Source of the DNA: Melioribacteraceae bacterium
GTDB taxonomy: Bacteria; Bacteroidota; Ignavibacteria; Ignavibacteriales; Melioribacteraceae
Assembly: GCA_026983755.1 (NCBI GenBank)
Contig: JALSTL010000002.1
Span: 1-5,856, forward strand
DNA length: 5,856 nt
Direction: 5' to 3'
In this document: positions 1 through 5,856 of the stretch, piece by piece
Numbering within the stretch: the first letter of the stretch is position 1
Layout: every line of letters starts with the position of its first letter
Position numbers and translations under genes: made by a program
Notes under the pieces: model-generated
What the model saw: only the letters and a program-made list of their open reading frames with translations
The model's database searches: none
Told to the model about the DNA's origin: nothing

Positions 1-1
1 A

Positions 2-130
2 ATATATAGCAAAACAAATATTGTTAGTACAATAACAAGTATTAATCTGCAAAATGTTTCTAATGGAGTTTATTTTGTTACATTAACAACAGAAAACCAA
101 CGGATTACTAAAAAACTAATTAAAAAATAA
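2..130 (+). CDS. 3' end of a T9SS-secreted protein (C-terminal sorting domain), partial
   Basis: The frame is open from the window edge to TAA at 128-130 and gives 42 residues. It ends in the pattern of the type A T9SS C-terminal sorting domain: a 'NLQNVSNGVYFVTL' strand pair, then 'ENQRITKKLIKK' at the terminus. In this family the tail directs a protein that has reached the periplasm through the outer-membrane type IX translocon and is normally cleaved off on the way out. The body of the protein lies outside the window, so its function cannot be given. It is co-oriented with the large gene at 871 but about 740 bp and one terminator away, so the two are probably not one operon. The tail resembles that of the large gene only at family level. 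Confidence 0.85.
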   Translation: MYSKTNIVSTITSINLQNVSNGVYFVTLTTENQRITKKLIKK

Positions 131-191
131 AATGGAACATTTAAAAAGTAATTTGTAAATTAGTAGCCTTAAATCAATCCTTTTATATTAT

Positions 192-218
192 AAAACTCCC
201 TTTTTTTAAGGGAGTTTT
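192..218 (+). terminator. Hairpin terminator of the upstream T9SS gene
   Basis: AAAACTCCC (192-200) and GGGAGTTTT (210-218) form a perfect 9-bp stem around a 9-nt T-rich loop, starting 62 nt after the upstream stop codon. The right arm ends in TTTT, so the structure can act as an intrinsic terminator on the plus strand, and its A-run makes it plausible on the minus strand too. The inner part (198-212) aligns with the palindromic left end of the ~200-bp repeat, so the terminator seems to be built from the end of that element. Confidence 0.65.
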
Positions 219-396
219 CGTGTATCTATGGAGGGATATATATCTTTTTCTGATGTAAAATTTAGGTTTCTTATAATTTTACAGATTTGTTTTTATGTCA
301 AAATTTAAAATGTGATGAATTGATAAACAAGATTGAAAGCGTTGAATTACTTTAATCCGTACATCATTCCCCTCTCGAGAGGGGTTAGGGGTGTGT
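198..396 (+). repeat. Dispersed ~200-bp palindrome-ended repeat, copy 1
   Basis: This copy matches 5557-5758 in the same orientation. A left block (210-262) aligns with 5582-5632 with a few changes and gaps and includes an exact TGATGTAAAATT. The middle (263-303) is unlike the other copy. The core (304-363) matches 5666-5725 at 58 of 60 positions. The right end carries the perfect 16-bp palindrome CCCCTCTCGAGAGGGG (369-384) followed by TTAGGGGTGTGT. The left end is decayed to CCC-T7-AAGGG and lacks the ACACACCCC tip found in copy 2. No coding capacity or transposase is present. I infer a non-autonomous mobile or REP-like element; as I recall, short CCCCTCTC-AGAGGGG repeats are common between genes in flavobacterial genomes. 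Confidence 0.8.
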
Positions 397-484
397 TTTC
401 TCTTGATAAAAAAAACAGTGAAATAAAGACTAGAAAAACAGCTAATTTATCACTTAAAAAAAACGTTTTTTTTACACCTCTGTG

Positions 485-505
485 AGCCCTTGTAAACAAA
501 GGGCT
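485..505. repeat. Small intergenic hairpin
   Basis: AGCCCTT (485-491) and AAGGGCT (499-505) form a 7-bp stem with a 7-nt loop, GTAAACA. It is followed by TAAAATA rather than a T-run, so it is not a typical plus-strand terminator. Read on the minus strand it is followed by CACAGAGG, which does not help either. Its role is unknown. It lies 9 nt before the stronger repeat cluster at 514-569. Confidence 0.45.
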
Positions 506-513
506 TAAAATAC

Positions 514-569
514 CACTTGTGGCATCGTAGAATGCCACAAGTGACATTATTAGAAACTACTTGTGGTAT
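514..569. repeat. Three-unit inverted/direct repeat with alternative hairpins
   Basis: A 12-nt unit occurs three times: CACTTGTGGCAT (514-525), its exact reverse complement ATGCCACAAGTG (532-543), and a near copy in the first orientation, TACTTGTGGTAT (558-569, 10 of 12 identical). The first two form a perfect 12-bp stem with a 6-nt loop (CGTAGA). In RNA the middle unit can instead pair with the third over all 12 positions, counting two G-U pairs, and this second hairpin is followed by a T5 run (571-575). The two structures exclude each other, as in an attenuator, although the next start codon is about 300 nt away. It may equally be a decayed palindromic repeat. Confidence 0.6.
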
Positions 570-735
570 ATTTTTAATTCTTATGGATTTAATAAAAATT
601 ATTAAAAGTGATTAGTTATTAAAAAATGACTTTATTTTTAGTTAAAGGTTTATTTTTTATGTTGCTTGTTATGCAGTTGAGATTAAGTCTAAGATCTAAT
701 TTCTAATTGAGAAACAATCAAAAAAAATTTTATTG

Positions 736-764
736 AACACTGCTTTTTTTAAATTCGTAGTGTT
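736..764. other. Weak hairpin upstream of the large gene
   Basis: AACACTGC (736-743) can pair with GTAGTGTT (757-764) over 8 bp with one G-U, around a 13-nt loop containing T7. The right arm runs into TTTTC, so it could be a weak terminator that insulates the large gene from read-through. In DNA this A/T rich such stems arise by chance, so support is limited. Confidence 0.3.
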
Positions 765-836
765 TTCAAAAAATAAATAAGTTGTAAACTTAATATTTGT
801 TAATCTAACTTTTATAAAATAAATGATATAAATTAT

Positions 837-844
837 TATATTTG
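837..844 (+). promoter_or_regulatory. Bacteroidetes-type -7 promoter box of the large gene
   Basis: TATATTTG matches the TAnnTTTG -7 consensus used by the primary sigma factor of Bacteroidetes. It ends 26 nt before the ATG at 871, which would leave a short leader of roughly 20 nt. I noticed no other match to this consensus in the gap. A good -33 TTG/TTTG box at the usual spacing is missing: the nearest TTTG (796-799) is too far upstream, and only a T-run at 810-813 lies near the right distance. No Shine-Dalgarno sequence precedes the ATG, which is normal for this phylum. Confidence 0.6.
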
Positions 845-870
845 CAGTATAACAACTATTTTCTTACATT

Positions 871-3800
871 ATGATTAAAAAATACCCTTTTTCTTTGTTT
901 TTTTTACTTTTTATATATGCAATCTCTAGTGGTTTTTCACAAGAATCAAATTTGACTGTTAATAATAGAGGTATAAATTCGTGTGCATCAGAGTTAATAA
1001 TATCCGAATATATCGAAGGTTCTTCCTATAATAAATATATTGAAATTTATAATGGAACAGGAGCTTCCATTGATATAGGAGACTATGAAATTCGTATTTA
1101 TTCCAATGGAAGCTCATCTCCTTCTTCTACGATTGCTTTAACATATTTAACATCTTTAACATTATTAGATGGCAATGTATTTGTAATTGCAAATTCTTCG
1201 GCTTCTGCTTGGGGAGGAACTCCGGATCAAACTTCCGGAAGTTTGAGTTTTAATGGAGATGATGTTGTAGAATTGTATAATATAGCTACTAATATGAGTG
1301 TGGATATTATTGGTAAAATTGGACAAGATCCCGGGTCAGAGTGGGGAAATGGTCTTACTTCAACAGCCAATAATACATTGGTAAGAAAAAGCACAGTTGT
1401 AAATGGTGATACTAATGGATCGGATGCTTTTAATCCTGCGGTAGAATGGGATGGCTATGCTCAAGATGATGTTTCTAACTTAGGTTCTCATACAATGACT
1501 TGTGCTCCTTGTACAGAGCCTACAACAGATGCAATTTTTCACGCAAATTCGCCTCAAAGTGTCACTACAAATTCATTAACTTTAAATTGGACAAATGGTG
1601 ACGGTGCAAATCGAATTGTAGTGATGTCTGTTAGTCCAATTACATTTATACCAACAGACGGGCAAACCTATACAGCCAATACCGCTTATGCTACATCTCC
1701 TGCTGTAGCAACGAATACTTATGTTGTTTACAACGGAAATGCAAATACGGTGGATATTACCAATCTAGTTCCCGGAACTTTCTATTACACCAAAATATTT
1801 GAATACAATTGTAATCCGGGAAGTGAAGATTATTACACTTCCGGCACACCGACAACGGATTCTTTTTACACCAAACCGGAAAAACCGAATACCTTTACAA
1901 AAGTATGCGGAACAGAGACTACTATCAGTTTAGAATGGTCAGCTCCTGCAAACGGTAATTACACGGGTTTTTTATTGGTTGTAAGAGAAAACGCGACACC
2001 TCATAGTGTAAATTCAATTGATCCATCTTCCATAACAAATGCAAATACCAACTTTATTCTGGCAGGAACTTACGGAGCAACAGCTCCAAACTCTAGATTT
2101 TTATATGTAGGATCAGCTACAAATGCCACAATTACCGGTTTAGCACAAGGCACAAATTATACCTTTGCAATTTTAGCTTTTTCCGATAACGGAATTGATT
2201 TTCGATATAGTGTACCTAAAACATTAACAAGAACCATTGGTTTGGATAATGTTATCAATGCAAATGCAACGGCAAGTGATATGCAGGCAACAATAAATTG
2301 GACAAATCCCGGTAATTTATGTTATGACGAAGTTTTGGTTGTAATAAACGAAACAAACGGAATTTCATTTTCTCCTTCAGGAGATGGCTCAAGTTATACG
2401 CCAAATACGGTTTACACCACGCCTGATCAAGTGGTGTATTTAGGTGCCGGAAATAATGTTATTGTTACAAACCTTACTAACGGTACAACTTATTATGCCG
2501 AAATTTTTGTACGTAACGGTACAGAATGGTCAACAGGTGTTGAGGTTTCCTTTACGCCAAACAGCCAAACTATTTTCAAACCCGGAGATATGGTAATTGT
2601 AGGGTATGATAATAAAGTTGGATCATCTGATGATGTGGTAACAATTGCTACTTTTGTTGATATCCAACCAAATACCACTTTTTGGTATTCTAATGCCACT
2701 TATGAGGTTGGAGCACCGGCAAATGTTAGAACAAAACAATGGAAATCGTGTACTACTACGCCTGATGCTACCATTGGTTCACAGAAATTTACTTATTTAG
2801 GTCCTGATGTTTTACCGGCAGGTTCTACTTTTTGTATTTCAATAGGAACATCACAAGTTTTAGCAACTGATTTTACCGTACATCCTGCATTTGGAAGTGG
2901 TACATATAATTTTAGCGACGGATTTATTCCCGCAGGTTTTTTTGATAATGTAAACATAAGTACTTCCAAACCGGACGCTATCTTTTTAATGCAAGGTTCT
3001 TGGTCAGCTGATTTAGGTGGTTACAGAACTTTTAACGGCGTTGTTTTGGGTGGAATTCAAGATGGAGCAAGCTGGTATACCATATCAGATGATTTATCTT
3101 CTCTTTTCGAAAACGCAAACAGAGTTTCCAGAGTACCTCCCGAAATTCAATGTTTTGCCATTCAAGGAACAACTTCTCCAGGGGAAGGTTATGCCTATTA
3201 CAACGGAACAAGAAACGATACACATATCGCACTTTTAAGTTATATATCTGATTTTACAAATAATTGGATTCAAGGTATAGGTACAAATGCTAATGAAATT
3301 GCCGGTAATTCTTGTGATGCTACTTATACGTTTACCATTTCCGGAACCGTAACTCCGGGAGTTTGGACAAATGCCAAAAACGATAATAATTGGTTTAATT
3401 GTGGTAACTGGGAAAACCTCGCAGTTCCTGATGCGTTTACAAACGTAGTTGTTAATACAATTTCAGGAAGCGATGCAGCGATAATCGATGCCAATGCGAC
3501 AGATGCCGATATTTATAACGGAACAGCAGACTGTAAAGATTTGGTTATCGCAGGTGAAAAAGTTGTGGTTGAAGGGAATGCAAATAGTATTTTAAAAATT
3601 CATGGAGACCTTAATATTACCGGAGGAAAATTAGATATGGATGATAGTAACAACACAACAGCAGATGGTACTTTATATCTTTTTGGTAACTGGATAAACA
3701 CTTTCGAAACAAATTTCTTAGAAGGAAACAGTACGGTTCATTTAGTAGGAAACTCGTCTCAAAATATTTCTTGCAATTCCGGTACCGAAACCGAAAAATT

Positions 3801-5478
3801 TTATAATCTTACTCTAAATAATGCCGCCGGAGTGTCTTTTGCAAGTAATAATATTCATGCCGCCGGTGATTTACATATAATTAATGCAGTTTCGCCAATT
3901 ACGGTAACTGCAAATCATTATGTTTTGGCAGGTAAAAGTTTATTAAATGATAACAATACCAAATTTATTATTCAAGATCAAGGTTCTTTTGTACAACAAA
4001 AAACAGGAACCGATACCAATACAGGAAGTGATAATACCACTTTTGAAGTACACAAAACAACAACTCCTTATGTAATGTATGATTATACTTATTGGTCTTC
4101 GCCGATAAAGGCAGCCGATATAGCAACAGTATTTGCAGTTAATAATCCTAATTATATGTATTGGTTTAAAACGCAAAATTTTTACGACGCTTTTAGCGGA
4201 AACGGTTATCCGCAAACCATAGCCGGAGCCGATACTCACGACGATAACGGAGATGATTGGCAATTGGCAACCGGAACAATGATAAACGGTAGAGGATATG
4301 CCGTAATGGGCGAAGGAGCTGTTTTCCCTTTTACGCCTCCTTCAGCTACGACTTATACGCAAAGTGTTAACTTTAAAGGAAATGTAAATAATGGATTAAT
4401 ACAGATAGATGTTTATAAAGATAAATACAATACTGATAACGGAAGCGGAGATGCATTCAATAAAAATGACAACCTTATCGGAAATCCATATCCAAGTGCT
4501 ATAGATGCCGCAACTTTTCTAACGGCAAACCCTAATTTAGGAGGAACTATTTATTTTTGGACACACGATTCAGTTATAGGAAGTGGTTCAAATATTGGAC
4601 CTGATGCTTATAATTTTACCAATGATGATTATGCAAGTTGGAATAGTGGTTTAGGTGGAACAGCAGCTCACGCCGGAAGCCCTGTTCCAAACGGTAAAAT
4701 AGCAAGCGGTCAAGGCTTTGTGGTTACAGCAACTGTAAATGAAACCATTCATTTTGATAATGATATGCGTGTTCTTAACTCAAATAATCAATTTTTTAGA
4801 ACCAATCGTATTTGGCTTAACCTTACAAATGATAACGGATTATTCCGTCAGATATTAATTGGTTTTGATGCTAATGCAACCGATGGTGAAGATCGTGATT
4901 TTGATAGTTTACGTCCCGAAAACGGTGATAATTACGATTTTTATTCCTTGTTAAACGATAAAAAAATGGGTATTCAAGGGTTTGCTCCTTTTGCTGTGGA
5001 AAAAGTAGTACCCTTAGGAATAGAAAATATTTCGGAAGACAATTTAATTATTAGTATCGATCATTTTGAATCCGATTTTAATGATGTAAATATTTATTTA
5101 AAAGATAATTTGTTAGGTGTAATTCACGATTTAAAACAAACGGATTATTCTTTTACCGAAAACCGTTTAGGAAATATTAACGATCGTTTTGAACTAGTGT
5201 TCTCTCGCAACGCATTAAATACTAATTCAAACGAGTTGTTAAATGGTAATAATTTAATTGTATCAAATACAAATTCGCAAGTATTGGTTAAAGTATCAGG
5301 AGAAACTACTATGAAAAACATTCAAGTTTACGATGTCATCGGAAAATTAATTTCAAATGTAAATGTGAATACCAACGAAATAACACTACAAGGAAATTAC
5401 CAAACCGGAGCAGTATATTTTGTAAAAGTAATTTTACAAAACGGACAAACACTTAATAAGAAGTTTATTAAAATGTAA
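871..5478 (+). CDS. Large multidomain secreted protein: lamin-tail domain, FN3 repeats, T9SS type A sorting domain
   Basis: This 1535-aa protein is probably secreted by T9SS and displayed or released. The start is the ATG 26 nt after the promoter box. A basic-hydrophobic signal peptide (1-23) probably ends at GFS|Q24. Domains in order: lamin-tail-like (about 38-210; 'LIISEYIEGSS', 'YIEIYNGTG'); three FN3-like units (about 216-334, 336-455, 459-563); an unassigned module opening with 'PGDMVIVGYDN' (about 569-815); a W/N-rich segment ('NWFNCGNWENLAVPD', 832-854) leading into a beta-helix-like stretch (about 888-1040); a module with 'YTYWSSPI' (1072), 'LIGNPYPSAIDA' (1202) and 'GKIASGQGF' (1275); and a type A sorting domain (about 1455-1535; 'VYFVKV', 'KKFIKM'). 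All 13 cysteines fall at or before residue 968. I see no catalytic motif. Surface, adhesion or matrix function is inference; the secretion route is well supported. Confidence 0.93.
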   Translation: MIKKYPFSLFFLLFIYAISSGFSQESNLTVNNRGINSCASELIISEYIEGSSYNKYIEIYNGTGASIDIGDYEIRIYSNGSSSPSSTIALTYLTSLTLLDGNVFVIANSSASAWGGTPDQTSGSLSFNGDDVVELYNIATNMSVDIIGKIGQDPGSEWGNGLTSTANNTLVRKSTVVNGDTNGSDAFNPAVEWDGYAQDDVSNLGSHTMTCAPCTEPTTDAIFHANSPQSVTTNSLTLNWTNGDGANRIVVMSVSPITFIPTDGQTYTANTAYATSPAVATNTYVVYNGNANTVDITNLVPGTFYYTKIFEYNCNPGSEDYYTSGTPTTDSFYTKPEKPNTFTKVCGTETTISLEWSAPANGNYTGFLLVVRENATPHSVNSIDPSSITNANTNFILAGTYGATAPNSRFLYVGSATNATITGLAQGTNYTFAILAFSDNGIDFRYSVPKTLTRTIGLDNVINANATASDMQATINWTNPGNLCYDEVLVVINETNGISFSPSGDGSSYTPNTVYTTPDQVVYLGAGNNVIVTNLTNGTTYYAEIFVRNGTEWSTGVEVSFTPNSQTIFKPGDMVIVGYDNKVGSSDDVVTIATFVDIQPNTTFWYSNATYEVGAPANVRTKQWKSCTTTPDATIGSQKFTYLGPDVLPAGSTFCISIGTSQVLATDFTVHPAFGSGTYNFSDGFIPAGFFDNVNISTSKPDAIFLMQGSWSADLGGYRTFNGVVLGGIQDGASWYTISDDLSSLFENANRVSRVPPEIQCFAIQGTTSPGEGYAYYNGTRNDTHIALLSYISDFTNNWIQGIGTNANEIAGNSCDATYTFTISGTVTPGVWTNAKNDNNWFNCGNWENLAVPDAFTNVVVNTISGSDAAIIDANATDADIYNGTADCKDLVIAGEKVVVEGNANSILKIHGDLNITGGKLDMDDSNNTTADGTLYLFGNWINTFETNFLEGNSTVHLVGNSSQNISCNSGTETEKFYNLTLNNAAGVSFASNNIHAAGDLHIINAVSPITVTANHYVLAGKSLLNDNNTKFIIQDQGSFVQQKTGTDTNTGSDNTTFEVHKTTTPYVMYDYTYWSSPIKAADIATVFAVNNPNYMYWFKTQNFYDAFSGNGYPQTIAGADTHDDNGDDWQLATGTMINGRGYAVMGEGAVFPFTPPSATTYTQSVNFKGNVNNGLIQIDVYKDKYNTDNGSGDAFNKNDNLIGNPYPSAIDAATFLTANPNLGGTIYFWTHDSVIGSGSNIGPDAYNFTNDDYASWNSGLGGTAAHAGSPVPNGKIASGQGFVVTATVNETIHFDNDMRVLNSNNQFFRTNRIWLNLTNDNGLFRQILIGFDANATDGEDRDFDSLRPENGDNYDFYSLLNDKKMGIQGFAPFAVEKVVPLGIENISEDNLIISIDHFESDFNDVNIYLKDNLLGVIHDLKQTDYSFTENRLGNINDRFELVFSRNALNTNSNELLNGNNLIVSNTNSQVLVKVSGETTMKNIQVYDVIGKLISNVNVNTNEITLQGNYQTGAVYFVKVILQNGQTLNKKFIKM

Positions 5479-5556
5479 TATTCCGGTTGATTAGCAGTAA
5501 TACAATTTTTTTATTTATGGATATAGACTTGGCTGTTTTTTAAGGAAGAGTGAATA

Positions 5557-5758
5557 ACACACCCCCAGCCCCTCTCAAGAGGGGAGTTTCGTATGTCTTT
5601 GGAGGAATATGTATCTTTTTTGATGTAAAATTCTTATTTTTCAAACTTTTTTATTATAGTATTAATTTAAAATGTGATGCATTGATAAACAAGATTGAAA
5701 GTGTTGAATTACTTTAATCCGTACAGTATTCCCCTCTAGAGAGGGGTAAGGGGTGTGT
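5557..5758 (+). repeat. Dispersed ~200-bp palindrome-ended repeat, copy 2 (more intact)
   Basis: This 202-bp copy begins 79 bp after the large gene's stop codon. Its ends are inverted: 5557-5585 and the reverse complement of 5730-5758 agree at 25 of 29 positions (ACACACCCC, then CCCCTCTC..GAGGGGA). Each end also holds its own 16-bp imperfect palindrome (5569-5584 and 5731-5746, both with 7-bp stems), so the element can fold at each end or as one long hairpin. The core at 5666-5725 matches copy 1 at 58 of 60 positions. I see no clear target-site duplication. The left palindrome may also help stop transcription of the large gene, although it lacks a T-run. Confidence 0.82.
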
Positions 5759-5760
5759 CC

Positions 5761-5778
5761 AAGTTTTAATTGAAACTT
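5761..5778. terminator. Small hairpin with T-run, possible terminator
   Basis: AAGTTT (5761-5766) and AAACTT (5773-5778) form a 6-bp stem with a 6-nt loop (TAATTG); an extra T-G pair can close it further. It is followed by ATCTTTTTA on the plus strand. It starts two bases after repeat copy 2 ends and overlaps the stop codon of the tentative minus-strand gene. The stem is short and A/T rich, so it may be weak or fortuitous. Confidence 0.3.
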
Positions 5779-5855
5779 ATCTTTTTAGAGAGCCTAGAAT
5801 ATATTTTAAGGTTTAATAAAAACACCAAACAGATTGAACCAAAACCAAAAAGAAT
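5766..5855 (-). CDS. Possible 3' end of a convergent membrane-protein gene, partial
   Basis: On the minus strand a frame is open from the window edge to TAA (5768-5766), giving 29 residues: a hydrophobic run 'ILFGFGSICLVFLL' followed by a basic tail 'NLKIYSRLSKKISFN'. This is what the last transmembrane helix and cytoplasmic tail of a membrane protein look like. If real, it converges on the large gene with repeat copy 2 between them. However, 29 open codons are not rare by chance, and T-rich DNA always encodes hydrophobic residues. No family can be assigned. Confidence 0.22.
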   Translation of the reverse strand: MLFGFGSICLVFLLNLKIYSRLSKKISFN

Positions 5856-5856
5856 A

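Larger units (their letters stand above)
131..870. other. Long intergenic region with repeats and hairpins
   Basis: These 740 bp are very A+T rich and hold no convincing gene on either strand. They contain the terminator at 192-218, repeat copy 1 (198-396), hairpins at 485-505 and 514-569, a weak stem at 736-764 and the promoter box at 837-844. The only sizeable reading frame (minus strand, 347-547) runs through the repeat and hairpins and is rejected below. Between about 575 and 735 I see only A/T-rich sequence without clear structure. Confidence 0.7.

Noticed and set aside
369..384. Perfect palindrome CCCCTCTCGAGAGGGG as a stand-alone operator or restriction-related site
   Set aside because: It recurs, with changes at the centre, at both ends of repeat copy 2, so it is better explained as the end of the dispersed element.
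347..547. Minus-strand 66-codon reading frame
   Set aside because: Its codons are made by the repeat palindrome (giving 'TPLTPLERG') and by the hairpins at 485-543. The frame follows non-coding repeat structure, has no recognisable domain, and the same kind of 'PLTPLERG' peptide arises wherever this repeat occurs. Judged spurious.
198..569. CRISPR-like array
   Set aside because: The repeats are few, mostly inverted, and unevenly spaced; there are no uniform spacers and no cas genes.
2493..2699. Minus-strand 68-codon frame inside the large gene
   Set aside because: It is antisense to a continuous, well-supported coding frame and shows no promoter or family resemblance.
3017..3238. Plus-strand 73-codon frame and an antisense 66-codon frame inside the large gene
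   Set aside because: Both overlap the unassigned module of the large protein in other frames; their composition is that of shifted coding sequence.
3943..4263. Minus-strand 106-codon frame inside the large gene
   Set aside because: The isoleucine- and cysteine-rich translation is the antisense of the N/D/T-rich plus-strand codons; no independent support.
871..5478. Frameshift or pseudogene in the large gene
   Set aside because: The frame is uninterrupted from signal peptide to a complete sorting domain, and domains appear in a sensible order.

Overview
The window looks like chromosome from a low-GC member of the Bacteroidetes, most likely a flavobacterium. Four observations support this: strongly A+T-rich DNA, a TAnnTTTG-type promoter box, a start codon with no Shine-Dalgarno sequence, and proteins that end in the type IX secretion (T9SS/Por) C-terminal sorting signal.

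Layout. Positions 2-130 hold the last 42 codons of an upstream gene that also ends in a T9SS sorting tail. A non-coding stretch of about 740 bp follows (131-870). It holds a hairpin terminator, the first copy of a ~200-bp dispersed repeat (about 198-396), a cluster of further hairpins (485-569) and a promoter box (837-844). One large gene, 871-5478 (1535 aa), fills the centre. The last 378 bp hold a second copy of the repeat (5557-5758), a small hairpin and possibly the 3' end of a convergent membrane-protein gene.

The large protein is a modular secreted protein. It has a signal peptide, a lamin-tail-like domain, three fibronectin-III-like domains, a ~245-residue module I cannot name, an N/W-rich and beta-helix-like stretch, a module shared by many Bacteroidetes surface proteins (YTYWSSPI, GNPYPSAIDA, GKIASGQGF motifs), and a type A T9SS sorting domain. 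I see no catalytic motif, so a surface or adhesive role is inference.

The least ordinary signal is the repeat. Its two copies lie in the same orientation on either side of the large gene, share a 60-bp core with 58 identities, and have imperfect inverted ends that are each palindromic. This is the architecture of a non-autonomous mobile or REPIN/MITE-like element. No transposase, defence system, CRISPR array, tRNA or rRNA was seen.
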